Shown piece after piece: positions 1 through 10,870 of a DNA stretch of 64,000 bases (position 1 is its first letter; the number at the start of each line of letters is the position of its first letter). Under the pieces are notes generated by a model, which was given only the letters and a program-made list of their open reading frames with translations, did not search any database and had not been told where the DNA came from. The position numbers and the translations under genes are program-made. Source of the stretch: Cichorium intybus (Eukaryota; Streptophyta; Magnoliopsida; Asterales; Asteraceae); contig JAKNSD010000063.1 in assembly GCA_023525715.1 (NCBI GenBank), positions 496,001 to 560,000 on the forward strand, read 5' to 3'.

Positions 1-1
1 C

Positions 2-115
2 AAGGTTCATACAGATCAGAATTTGGCAGACCCATTCACGAAGCCTTTACCCCAAACTAAGCATGAAAGTCATGCTAAGGGTATAGGACTCCGTTTTTCT
101 AATGAATGGATTTGA
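2..115 (+). pseudogene. Ty1-copia polyprotein C-terminal tail (partial)
   Basis: The window opens inside a copia RNase H/C-terminal region. The frame reads VHTDQNLADPFTKPLP, then a short tail, then TGA at 113-115. The NLADPFTKPLP block is the well-known end of plant Ty1-copia polyproteins. The rest of the element lies left of the window, so completeness cannot be judged. The non-coding DNA that follows (about 200-460) resembles the 3' region of elements A, B and C below: a GAATAA/TTATTC hairpin, then a 'CCATAGTCGATCATA' block, then a 'GTACTTG...TATTGGA' block in the same order. I infer that this copia lineage is related to the partner of that family. Confidence 0.8.
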
Positions 116-894
116 TTTGTGTTTAGTGTTTTATGAATATGAACTTATGTAAACGACAAGAATTATGTAATATATGTGACATGATGTTTCTTTCATAATT
201 TTGTGTTTTATTAGCATGTTTAATCCTTGAATAATTTACTTATTCTAAACGTCCATAGTCGATCATAGTTGTGGGAGCAATTATGAAGTAAGACTAATAT
301 GAATTGGATTGGTTGACTTTTATGGGTAAAAGTAGCAAAAGGTTGCAACCAAATTCATAGGTACTTGTCAGTGAACAAGTATTGGACTTGACCCGTTTCA
401 AGATCACTCCATGGATCATCATCATAAGTGATTCTTGAATAAAGGTATTATCATAAGTTGGTGTTAGTTCTATATGCAAAACTTTGAATATGCAAAACTT
501 GTATAACATTAGACGCACCATCTTTCAAAACATCTACAAGTTGGTGTTAGTTCTATATGCCCAAGGATGATCATAAAATGATATTACTAATAATACATGA
601 TCCTATAGGGTCACACCAACAACAAGTTTGACACCAATTGATCATTTAGAATGTTAAATTTGATTTAACATCAAATGATACTAAACTTGCAATTTAATCT
701 TGTAGGTTATTTTTATTTGAGGTAAATAATAATAACTACAAAATTAAAGGTTGATTAGTAATTCATATGTGATGAATTTATTAAGTGTAACAATTAAATT
801 GTTTAAATTGTTAAACGATTTAATTGATTTATAAGTAAGCATTTTATTTAATTTAATTGGTAAATTAAATAATATATATATATATATATATTGT

Positions 895-964
<70 letters not shown>

Positions 965-1740
965 TACAATTAAGATTGTATATTTAGATGGTTTATTTAT
1001 GTATATGATTATGGGTTAAATGTTATCCCATTAAAGAAATAAGAAGATGTATTATTTATAAGCTTATAATTATCTAAGTTTTATAAATAATAACAACCCA
1101 CTAGCACTCCATTTGTCATCATAAAATTAGCCATATTGGAAGGAAAAGAATGCATTAAGAACTTAAAAGAGGTGGAAGATGCTTTGTGTCTTCTAGCTTT
1201 TGATTATAGAAATCAAATGGGATTTTTTTTAAGCTAGTTGCATGTGCTTTTCTTTCTTTTGTGGGTGATATATTGGCTGAGATTTGGAGGTGTTAAGGTG
1301 ATCATTCTTGCTTCAAAAATCAGCCAAATAACTCTCCTTAAGTGCTTAGCAAAATTGGTTTTTGGTTTCATAAGAAAATGAGTCTTATCTTGCAAGTTGT
1401 GGAACTAGCATTCAAGGGTGTTCAAGCTTGTGGTGGATCAACTATAGAGGGATTCTAACTTGATTCCTAGCTATCAAAATCATCCAAACCAAACCCAAGA
1501 ACAAAGGTTATGATCTTGAACTTAATCTATGTTTGTTCTTCATCTTATCTCTACATGCATGTAGCATGATCCTCTTGAAAATGGAATTTGTGTTCATGAT
1601 TTTATGCTTCCGTTGCAAACTCTTGTTTTTGAAACTAATTACATGAACAATGATTTCCAACAGTTGGAACATAAATTCCCTCCCTATTTCTTTAATTCTA
1701 TGGAGCATCTGGTGATACATTTAGTTGATGAAGTTATCAT
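116..1740 (+). other. Non-coding downstream region of the copia element, LTR probably included
   Basis: AT-rich non-coding DNA. It contains a direct repeat of TTGGTGTTAGTTCTATATGC (457-476 and 540-559), a short block 'GATCCTATAGGGTCACACC' of the kind found in copia LTRs, and an (AT)n tract at about 868-960. I could not place LTR boundaries, because no second LTR copy is inside the window and I see no clear primer-binding site or target duplication. No supportable gene. Confidence 0.4.
868..960. repeat. (TA)n microsatellite
   Basis: Nearly pure TA dinucleotide repeat with a short interruption around 889-902. Confidence 0.95.
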
Positions 1741-2379
1741 TGGTGGTCTGGTACATTATAGATGGATGTAATAGTACGATAGGAAATAACAAGGTTGTAA
1801 TATTACAAGGTTTTCAAAATTCTTTTCAATATTCATAACATATTCTCGATACCTTGTGAATATAGGAAGCTAGGTTTAATAAAAAAAGAAGAATAAGGAA
1901 CAAGGAAAGTGTTGAGGTTTCAATCGTCAATGAACATCTAGTGCATAAACTCGCTACCTATTGTTCATTGTATTTTGAGCCGATGATTGAGACACTCCAT
2001 AATCGAGAGCCATAGAATTTCATGTCACAGCATGACATCTCTGCAAGCGGAGAATCTATTATAAGCGTACCTACCTTATCATCAAGAAGATTATATGAAA
2101 ATAGTGAGAAATGAGTACGCTTAAGTCAAGACTTCATAATGAATACACCTATATTTTACTAACCTGTAGGGAACTTACCTCTTACATACTCGAGTTTGAT
2201 GAAGTGACCCACGAATATACCCAAATGAGTGAGTTGATTGTCTTAGAGTTAAGTATTTTGCTACATGGTTTGAGCAAAAAGTAAGTAAAAGCATTTCAAT
2301 TGTAATGATTAATATTGGTACATCATTAACCAACGCGATGCATGTAGGTTCTTTAATATAGGTAATGTTTCACACGTCC
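1741..2379. other. Intergenic, nothing recognised
   Basis: AT-rich sequence without a supportable ORF, LTR end or terminal inverted repeat that I can see. Confidence 0.5.
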
Positions 2380-2710
2380 AATGGAAGTGCTCAAAACTTA
2401 GAAGTGCTCTTAACTTCATGCATTTTCTTAACTTTTGGACCCTATAAAAATTTCCATTCAACAAATCTCTTAAAAACCAACTGTATTAGTTATTTACTCC
2501 AAAATTTGTTTATAAATATTTCGTCTGTTTTTCTTGTTGTGCGTAATGGAAGTGCTCAAAACTTAGAAGTGCTCTTAACTTCATGCATTTTCTTAACTTT
2601 TGGACCCTATACAAATTTCCATTCAACAAATCTCTTAAAAAACCAACTTTATTAGTTATTTACTCCAAAATTTGCTTATAAATATTTCGTCTGTTTTTCT
2701 TGTTGTGCGT
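2380..2710. repeat. 165-bp tandem duplication (two copies)
   Basis: The segment starting AATGGAAGTGCTCAAAAC at 2380 repeats from 2545 with very few differences. Both copies end in 'TTTTTCTTGTTGTGCGTA'. An ORF runs across both, but it is only the translation of the repeat. Confidence 0.9.
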
Positions 2711-2746
2711 ATAGTCGGTGCTGCTGGCACTAGAGTTAAGAACTGT

Positions 2747-3015
2747 CGTCCAACCATCACCCTGATGGCCTAGTAGATAAGGCTTTGGACTCTTTCTCTT
2801 CCCCCATAAAGAGGTTCCAAGTTCTAATCCCACTCCCTCCCTTTCCCCATAGGGAGTGTTAGGTTTCAATTAGGGGATGGCCACTGGCCACCTCTCTACC
2901 CCCATAGGTGATTGACCCGGACCACCCTGCTGCCAGGTGTGCGTGGGCCCCGAGGTTGCTTCATCAGGGTCATCCAAAGGATGGGTCGGGTGGGGTCCTC
3001 GGTTATCAAAAAAAA
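2747..3015 (+). mobile_element. tRNA-derived SINE with poly(A) tail
   Basis: The 5' part carries an A-box-like block (GATGGCCTAGTAGATAAGG, about 2763) and a B-box-like block (CAAGTTCTAATCCC, about 2818), spaced as in an RNA polymerase III promoter. The 3' end is TTATC followed by a run of A. Flanking 8-bp direct repeats AAGAACTG at 2739-2746 and 3016-3023 look like a target-site duplication. About 270 bp, non-coding, mobilised in trans by LINE proteins. The ORFs on either strand here are incidental. Confidence 0.8.
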
Positions 3016-3244
3016 AAGAACTGACCTCCAATTTACCCTCTTGTTCATCACGATATTGCTAATGACATACCACTTCACCTTCAACGAATACAGTATGTTG
3101 CATACGCAATATTACTAGGTACATTCACAAGCTTCATTTTGTTTTACAATGCTATGATAAAACCAAAACCCGGTTTTTTTTAATAGCTAATGGATTAAAA
3201 CTACCACTCTAGCAAGAAGCTAGAGGATAATATCCTTTATTTCA

Positions 3245-3392
<148 letters not shown>

Positions 3393-3724
3393 TAGTGTTA
3401 TTTCAGGAGTGCCAATTTCGCTTTTCTGGAACCTTATATTGAGTATAGCAATATTTTCAAGTGGAGTAGGGTTGTGTTTAATCTCACTAGGCTTTTAAAC
3501 AATATTTTGTATGTATTCAATTTTGTAACAATTTTGCCACTTGATCTTTTACGTACAGAGGGACGTTATATGTTCTTCTCTGCAACCTACTTTCTGTTAG
3601 GGCCTCCGGGAGCTTTTTACTTTTGGTATTGTCCACTCTATCGTCCGAATAGGTAAGTATGTTTTCGTTACAAATATTTATTCCATGTTTTGTCACATAT
3701 ACTTTAAACCAAATAATAATAGTT

Positions 3725-4018
3725 GGGGGATAATGAGTTGGTAGAGTAACGAACTTTTAAAATTGTTCACATTTGATTAATTAACTTATTTTTGTGTTTG
3801 ATTTACCATGAACTTTTTAAAATTGTTCATATGACCAATAACTTAATGGTCATATTTAGACCAAAAAAACATAAGTGACTAAATGTGAACAATTTTAAAA
3901 AGTTCATGGGTAAATCAAACACAAAAATAAGTTCGGTGACTAAATATATACAAAAAAATCATAAATGACTAAATATGTACACGAGATAAATTCGTTATCC
4001 TTACTGTTCATTATCCCT
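3725..4018. mobile_element. Foldback MITE
   Basis: The two halves are inverted copies: AACTTATTTTTGTGTTTGAT near 3783 is matched by ATCAAACACAAAAATAAGTT near 3914, and TGAACTTTTTAAAATTGTTCA-type blocks face each other. The outer ends GGGGATAATGAG and TTCATTATCCC are roughly inverted. It has no ORF and the TSD is not clear. Confidence 0.7.
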
Positions 4019-4369
4019 AATATTGGACGATAAAGAATGACATGCCAATGTTGGTGTTCTACTATTCACTTTATATTAAAATACTAAACATGGTTTTTTA
4101 GATAAATTATTAAATATCTAACATAAATATAAAAATTAATATCTTACAAAATATATCATTAACAAATCTTATTGAGCTTTATAGTTAGTTCAATATTGAA
4201 CATCATATCTACATTTTTTCTTAAATACATTTAAAATCTGTCGTTTCTATCTAAATAAAGTTTCATAAAAGCAAAATATTATTAGAAACTAATAAGTAAT
4301 AAGTTAATTGTGGCTTTTGTAACTGTAAACTAAAAGTGGAGTTAAGATATACCTTTATGATTTAGATCT
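4019..4369. other. Intergenic AT-rich spacer
   Basis: No gene, RNA or repeat boundary that I can support. Confidence 0.5.
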
Positions 4370-4377
4370 AATCTTGT

Positions 4378-5582
4378 CAGGCCCGGCCCAATAGGAGGGG
4401 CAAGCTGGGCGACGGCCCCGGGCCTCATAACGGTTGGGGCCCCAAATTAATTCATTTAGGTTTATATAAATAACGTTTGTTTTAAAAAATTACATCATAA
4501 TTGCTTTGTATCAGTTGGTTAAGTATCGGCGCGGTAATCAAATGGGCTGTTGCTGTTCGATTCCTGCTCTCTTCACTTTTTAAAGTATAATAATAAATAA
4601 AACTTCATTAGTTATACCTGTTTGTATATCAGGATTTACTTCATAATAAAAACTATTTATTGTTGAGTCAAATTGTGTCCGGCTAAACAAACAGTTCCAA
4701 TCCTTTCACAAATTTTTTTAAACGTAGACTAAGAAATATAGAAACTTTCCGGACATGAATGCAAATGCAACTTAGTGCGAATACTTGTTTTGTATTCTAG
4801 AATTTTAGTCCCTTTAAAATAGTTTTTCGTTGTAATTTAACTCAACAAAAAATATATGTTAGTCCTTATATATCATGTAAACTCATATTTTGTTTTTATT
4901 TGTCAATAAAACGGTTAATACATATTAATAGCTTTTATTTTTAAAATGCTTGGACAATTAAATTTATACATAAAATGATAAGAATTGGTTATTTCAATTC
5001 CATACGATTTTTAGTTTAATTTTTATATAAAGAAAACCAAATCATACCTACAATTTTGGTTTTCCCAAAATCCAAAAAATAAAACGCTAGTTTCTCAAAA
5101 TTGTTAGATTTTTATGTTTTTGACCATTAAACCAAAATTAATCGGTTTAAAATTCCACATGACTTTAATCCGGCATTTTTTGAGAAAAACAAAATATTAT
5201 GAACATATTATTGAGAAAACCCCTCTACCAAATTTTAGACGATTAAAAACCTTAATCCATCTTCTTCTTTTTGCTTAAGATCTCTCATAGGATGACTTCA
5301 TCTTCTTCTTTCGTTTCAACCAACACAATAAATGATTTCGTATCTACTAGCTTTGGATTACCTGTAAAAAATATCATTTTTGATCAAAAACTAGTGGGAG
5401 GTTTTCAGTAGTTAAGAATTTAATAGAAATATCTATTTTATAAGATTTTCATAATAAGTCTGTACTTTTTTTGACATTTGTTCCAAATATATAAAAGATA
5501 TGTAAACTCTGTGTGCAGGTAACCTAAGAGGCCCTTTGTTTTATTTTCGCCCCGGGCCTCAAATTTATTTAGGACGGCCCTG
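4378..5582. mobile_element. Non-autonomous hAT element (1.2 kb)
   Basis: The ends are CAGGCCCGGCCC and GGACGGCCCTG, short imperfect inverted repeats of the CAGGGC type. Subterminal GGCCCCGGGCCTC blocks sit near both ends in opposite orientation. The element is flanked by a perfect 8-bp target duplication AATCTTGT at 4370-4377 and 5583-5590, the hallmark of hAT transposition. No transposase ORF survives. A tRNA-like block lies inside at about 4508-4575. Confidence 0.88.
4508..4575 (+). pseudogene. tRNA-like relic inside the hAT element
   Basis: 'TATCAGTTGGTTAAG' resembles a tRNA D-arm/A-box. 'TGTTCGATTCCTGCTC' resembles a TPsiC arm/B-box about 45 nt downstream. The acceptor stem does not pair convincingly, so this is a tRNA-derived relic or SINE head, not a functional tRNA. 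Confidence 0.45.
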
Positions 5583-5590
5583 AATCTTGT

Positions 5591-6570
5591 TAGGACGTCA
5601 ATAGTCTAAAGTAGAACTCTTCTAACGGAATCGCACTCAAGATAACGATTTAGCATCCGTTGATGAAGTATAAACATTCGCTTGAAGTTTTAGCATGTTA
5701 TCTTCCAAGTATATGAAAAAAATAGGTTGTTAGAGGGGTAGGGATACAGGTTGAAAAATTTAGGGTTTGTTGGGATGATTTACAACTCTAATCAAGGGTT
5801 TTATTTATAGTGTCTTTTATCCCTATCTCCTCCCTATTTCAAATTCAGACTATTGATATTTTTTACTTTAGTCGTTTATCCTATTTTAGTTTCTAATTTA
5901 TATAAACTTACTTTGATATATTAGTAAAGCGATATATTCATGAAAGTCCTTATAGTTTGACCATATATTCGATTAAGCACTAATTGTTTTTTTATATTCA
6001 ATTAAGCCCAACATTTTGTTAAATGTTTACAATTTTGGATAGCAGTTGGTTATGCCGTTTTTATATCTTTACAACTGATGATGTATAGGGTCAAAATGTA
6101 AATGTCAAAATGTAAGGACTTAATTAAATAAAAACTAAAAATTCAACTCTAAATTGTTAAGATGGTCAAAATTAATAGTTAGGTATAGCTAAAATTTCCG
6201 TCATAAGATAACAGGCAATTTAAAGATCAACCTAAGCATGTTGAATTAATGTTTGATCCAAACTTTATAACATGGGCATTATCACTGAAATCCTAACTTG
6301 AGAACAAGATATCAATTATTTTTTTTTCATTAAAAACCTATTTATTCAATTATCTAAAAGGTTAAATACAAAAAAAATACAATATTTTAGTAATATTTTA
6401 TGGATGTAGTCATTTAACAATTATTCTTTATATTTATTATGATACTAGTTTACTAGCTAAATTGATAAAGAAAATTTATTTTAATGAACGAATAGAAAGA
6501 AGATTTTTCTCTTATATATATTGGACCCATAAAAAATTTGTTTTTCAAGGTCAAGTTTAATCTCCATAAA
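5591..6570. other. Intergenic AT-rich spacer
   Basis: AT-rich with short imperfect repeats ('CAATTAAGC', 'ATATATTC'). No gene recognised. Confidence 0.5.
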
Positions 6571-6945
6571 TAAATTAAAGAGTAAATTACATATTTGGTC
6601 CATGTGGTTTACCAAAACTAACACTGAGCACTCAAGTATTGAATTTACACTAGATGAGTCATTAAAGTTTCGTTAAACCGACACATTGGTCCCTGGTCTA
6701 TATAAAAAGACTTTTTTGCCTTTTTCATTTTCTTTTTTCTTTTTTTTTACCCTTTTGTTTTTTTAATAAATAGAAAATAAAAAACCACCCCACCCACCCA
6801 ACCCTCACCCCTACCCCCACGTCTCTCTCTCTCTCTTCAAGAAAACCCACCATTGAGAAACTAAACCCATAAACCCAGCTTCTTTCTTCTTTCTGGTGCA
6901 CTTTGCCACCATTCCTTCAGCTTCTCCTTCAGCTTCTCCTTTCTG

Positions 6946-7020
6946 GTGCACTTGGCCACCATTCCGATCACCGGAACTGGAATTAACCCGGCAAGGAGCT
7001 TGGGTGCTGCCATTATTTAC
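6946..7020 (+). pseudogene. Captured PIP aquaporin fragment (second NPA region)
   Basis: The frame reads HLATIPITGTGINPARSLGAA followed by IIYN. This is the conserved loop E of plant plasma-membrane intrinsic proteins, including the second NPA motif (N-P-A-R-S). The same short block also begins just upstream ('TCTGGTGCACTTTGCCACCATTCC', about 6891), so part was captured or duplicated twice. Only about 25 residues of a roughly 280-residue channel are present, so it cannot form a pore. The frame continues about 50 residues into sequence I do not recognise, ending at 7176. Confidence 0.88.
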
Positions 7021-7239
7021 AACGAGTCCACGGTATCCGGCGAAGTTAGTATTTCTTCTCCGGGAAATCTGACTGCGGCGCCTCCAGAAAAGCCAGAAAA
7101 AGAAGCGAAATTTAGTCGGCATACCAAGGAAACATTGAGATATAGCCAACGTTGCAAATATCTCCTTCTCCCATGATCTCGATGACCCATTTGGTTGAAT
7201 AAATCAAAACCCAGATTCAAATTCAATTCTAATCAAAAC

Positions 7240-7732
7240 TAGGAGTGGCTAAAGGCGACACGACACGACAAAAATACACGACACGAAACGAAATTGAGAC
7301 GAAATCGAAATTGGAATTCGTGTTCGTGTCGTGTTCGTGTCATGAATAAAAAACACGACTTCGTGTCGTGTCGTGTTCGTGTTCAAAATCACACACAATA
7401 ATAACACGATAATTATTGAGAGAATTTTTTGATGTTATTATTTTGAAGCATTCTAGTACCATTTTACGTTATGCTTATCGTGTTGTCGTGTTTTACATCG
7501 TGTTTTCGTGTTTTTTGTTTTGTCGTGTATTAATTTATGGATGATATTATGCAAAAAGGCTATTTTATGTTTTTTGTCGTGTTTTCGGGTTTTTCGTGTT
7601 TTAATTTAGTCGTGTTCGTGTTAGCAAAAAAACACGACATCGTGTCGTGTCGTGTTCGGGTTAAGAAAAACAAATTCGTATCGTGTCGTGTTAGACGAAT
7701 ACACGAAACGACTGTCCGATTTGCCACCCCTA
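7240..7732. mobile_element. hAT MITE with CGTGTCGTG repeats
   Basis: The ends TAGGAGTGGC and GCCACCCCTA are inverted repeats of the common plant hAT type. A perfect 8-bp TSD, ATCAAAAC, flanks it (7232-7239, 7733-7740). The body is filled with inverted arrays of CGTGTCGTGTTCGTG and CACGACACGA, which would fold on themselves. It is nested in the Pack-MULE and therefore younger. Confidence 0.92.
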
Positions 7733-7840
7733 ATCAAAACCCAATAACCGTAACGAGATTAGGTGTGAATTGCCGGCTGAAGAGGGTCTAGAGAGAGAGA
7801 GAGAGGCGTGGGGGTGGGAGTAAATTACAGAGCCACCCAT

Positions 7841-8032
7841 AGAAGACGATTACAGTGATGAAGAGGAAATGGACATCTACGAGCTGGAAAAGAGAATGTG
7901 GTGGGACAAAATTCTTTTAAGAAGTCTAAAAGAGCAAAATAATTTTAAAAAAAGACTCGGTGTCGGGAAACAAAGGCAATCGCAAGAACAAAGCGAGACG
8001 AAAAAAGATGTGCCGGGCACAAGACGGTAAGC
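7841..8032 (+). pseudogene. Captured EIN3/EIL transcription-factor fragment
   Basis: The first frame reads DDYSDEEEMDIYELEKRMW, followed by WDKILLRSLKEQ. After a shift of frame near 7989 the next block reads ARRKKMCRAQDG. This order (acidic EEEMD, ELEKRMW, LKEQ, then QRQSQEQARRKKM-RAQDG) is the start of the DNA-binding domain of EIN3/EIN3-like ethylene-response factors. The fragment is short, frameshifted and lacks the rest of the domain, so it is not expected to encode a working factor. Confidence 0.85.
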
Positions 8033-8091
8033 GGAGCTTCCGACAATCTCTGCCATTTCCGCCACCGGAGTTTCTCTCGCTTGCTATCACA

Positions 8092-8112
8092 CACACACAC
8101 ACACACACACAA
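8092..8112. repeat. (CA)n microsatellite
   Basis: Short run of CA dinucleotides between the second and third captured segments. Confidence 0.85.
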
Positions 8113-8197
8113 TCACACATAGTGCTGGTGCAAAAAACTGACCCAGGGACCAAATAAAAATTGTAGGCATCTTCTTACAGATCGATTGTATACAAGA

Positions 8198-8575
8198 ATG
8201 GCGACCTCGAAACTGAAACTTTTCAAGATGAATTCGTGTTCATCAAGGTCAATAAAAAGCTTAAACATGAACAGACTTCTTGATTCTTTATGCCGTTCAT
8301 TTTCTACCTTGATTGAATCCCCAAAAACTGATGATCCAATAGAAGTGACCGAATCACCTGAACTTCCAATTTGGGTTAGAATTTTAGAAAATGATACCAC
8401 GATCAAGAAAACCCCCGAGGATGATTTTGTGCTCCCTTCTTTGTCATATTGGATGGAAAATTACAAACAGGGCGAGTCCAAAGGACATGATAAAATCACA
8501 GTAAGTACAGAGGCCGAAAGTGATATAAAAAAGATAACCAAACTTCTAGTAAAGCCATTTGAATCACTTGATTCT

Positions 8576-8577
<2 letters not shown>
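8198..8577 (+). pseudogene. Third captured coding fragment, unidentified
   Basis: An open frame starts MATSKLKLFKMNSCSSRS at 8198 (an in-frame ATG lies at 8186) and runs to the right inverted repeat, where it degenerates into an Arg-Glu repeat from the (GA)n tract. The N-terminus is basic and Ser/Arg-rich like an organelle-targeting peptide. Later text includes LPIWVRILEN and DDFVLPSLSYWMENYK. It looks like the N-terminus of a mitochondrial protein, possibly of the PPR class, but I cannot name the gene. It lies inside the Pack-MULE, so it is treated as captured, not as an independent gene. Confidence 0.5.
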
Positions 8578-8617
<40 letters not shown>

Positions 8618-8855
8618 GTGGGTGGGGTGGTTTTTTTATTTTCTATTTATTAAAAAAACAAAAGGGTAAAAAGAAAAAGAAAAAAGAAAATGAAAAGGGC
8701 AAAAAAGTCTTTTTATATAGACCAGAGACCAATGTGTCAGTTTAACGAAACTTTAATGACTCATCTAGTGTAAATCCAATATTTGGGATTTTGGGTGCTC
8801 AGTGTTTGTTTTGGTAAACCACAGAGACCAAATATGTAATTTACTCTAAATTAAA

Positions 8856-10430
8856 TAATTGAATTAATAAAATAATCAGAAATCAAGTATTTTTTTTATT
8901 TGTTTTTGTATATTGTGCCCTTATAAATTTCTTACAAGAAAGCAGAAAAACTTCAAGACCACCTACGGAGTTCTTGCAAAAAGGAGGTAACCGCACACTT
9001 TTTTGTTGGCTCCTAGTCCTAGGGTGTCCTCTTATTGCCTGCAAATACTCCAAAAAGTGATCATTTATCTTATACTAGTATTCGATTAAAAGAAAAAAAA
9101 CTATTTGTGAATAAATTGAACGAGAAATTGCATTTATGAACATTATAAATTAGACGCATAAATTATAAACTATTCTGAAATGGAAAAATTGAAAAAGTAT
9201 CTTCTTGATTTTTAAACATCACAATACAAAAGTTTAAAGATCAATGCATGGTTTATATTTATTAATTTATATTACAACCTGAATAATTAATTATTATTAA
9301 AAACAAAAAAAATACATAGAATTATAAAATTTTCAATAACATCGAAAAGTTATAAAATAAGAAAAAAAATGATTTTTTCATGACTGATCTTATCCATATT
9401 CACATCTAAAAGATTTTAACCCAATTATAACCACCAACCCGACCCGTCTGGTCCAATGATGTCACGGCCCAACAAGTGTCATTATTCTTTAAACATTACC
9501 ATATATTAGAAAAGAATATAGCAAGAGTATTCGAGTGGAATATGCACTAAAAAGGGGCACTTGTGTAGTTGTGTGCTCAAAAAAGTGGTTAAGAGCAACT
9601 TTTTAAAGGTTCTAATTACAGTGTATACTGATGTAATTTATATTAATTGGAGAATTATTTGAAATATAGGGGAAATATTGCATATGGACAAACCAATATG
9701 ACATGAAATTGCACTAGCACATTAGATAATGGATTTTAGAAGAGATTGGATTCCAAAACAAGTGTACGGGAGTAACAGGTAGCACGTAGTTGCATATTAG
9801 AAAAAGTTTACTTTACCTCCCCACTCCTAATTGCATCTTTGCTGGACAAAACTCACCGGACTTGGTGGATTATAAATCCATAAATAATGTCATAAGACAA
9901 GAGATATTATATACATACATTGATACATACATCGATACATACATAAACGCATCCTTGTTGAAATCGACAGAATACAAGTAAAAAATAATGAGCAACGAAT
10001 TATCGGTCAAGATTATTGTTAGAAAGAATCCAGATCCAACCATGAAATATTTTAATACGATGAGGGAGGCGGTAAAAGAATATGCTTTTTTTTTTAGGGT
10101 ATAAAAAATCATCTACATTTGCAGACCCAAAAAGAGCTTGGCCCAACAGCTCCTTAGTTACTTATAATTTTACCGACACACTTCCCGAAATAGCATTTAA
10201 CAAAAATTTGAAGGATGGTGCTATATGTACCTAACACATACAATCATTGGTACATATAGAAATTGGGCGTGTGTTTTATTTTATGGGATATATGAATACG
10301 ATGAGTCAAATTTGAATTTTTATTAGAATTGAAATCGTCAATTGCTAATCTTTGTAATCACAAATTCAAACGAAATTCTTAGGCAAATACATCCATAATA
10401 CAATCTTCTCATCTTGAATAAAAATGTTAG
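8856..10430. other. Intergenic, no gene recognised
   Basis: AT-rich. Only a short imperfect GATACATACAT repeat (about 9914-9945) stands out. Small ORFs on both strands have no recognisable protein features. Confidence 0.5.
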
Positions 10431-10433
10431 GGT

Positions 10434-10870
10434 GTGTTTAGTTGCGGAAAACTGTTTTCCATTTTCTATTTTTCATTTTCAGAAAAATGAAATGAGTTTT
10501 CATCTTCCGTTTTCAATTAAGAATTCGGAAAACTCGTTTAGATAAAACTGATTCCGTTTCATTTTCTATTTTGGAAAAAAATATGTTTAAATATATATTT
10601 TTTCTATCAATTTTTATTTTTTAATTTTTGTTATTTCAAATAACACACATACATCCTATCAACCCACCCCACCTCACCCTTACCCCACCCATCCTGGTGG
10701 GTGGTGGGTGGATAGGGATGGCATGGGTAGGTGGTGGTGTGGTAGGGGTGGGTGTGTGAGATGGGGTGGGGTGGGTGGGGTGGGATAGGTAGAGGGTAGG
10801 GTGGGTGTAGTTATAATTGTGGCGTGTAGGTGGGAATGAGTGTATATGTGCTTGTTTTTATTATATTTTA
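10434..10870. repeat. Repeat with 'GTTGCGGAAAA' end and G-rich array
   Basis: Begins with GTGTTTAGTTGCGGAAAAC, then inverted TTTTCC/GGAAAA blocks, then a strongly strand-asymmetric array of GGTGGGTGGGG-like units (about 10695-10815). A related copy at about 23290-23668 ends with TTTTCCGCAACTAAT, the inverse of this start. The two look like truncated members of one MITE family with inverted ends TTAGTTGCGGAAAA. Confidence 0.55.

Larger units (their letters stand above)
6580..8846. mobile_element. Pack-MULE: Mutator-like element carrying host gene fragments
   Basis: Long terminal inverted repeats of about 250 bp start with GAGTAAATTACATATTTGG at 6580 and end with the reverse complement at 8846. 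A perfect 9-bp TSD, TAAATTAAA, flanks it (6571-6579 and 8847-8855); 9 bp is the Mutator signature. The inner ends of the repeats are (CT)n/(GA)n tracts near 6824 and 8578. There is no MULE transposase. The interior holds pieces of unrelated host genes: a PIP aquaporin piece, an EIN3/EIL piece and a third unidentified piece. A hAT MITE inserted later at 7240-7732. Confidence 0.92.

Noticed and set aside
2365..2655. 96-aa ORF over the 165-bp duplication
   Set aside because: It is the translation of a tandem repeat, with no protein features.
6811..7149. Minus-strand 112-aa ORF in the Pack-MULE
   Set aside because: It is the antisense shadow of the captured aquaporin region. The recognisable protein reads on the plus strand.
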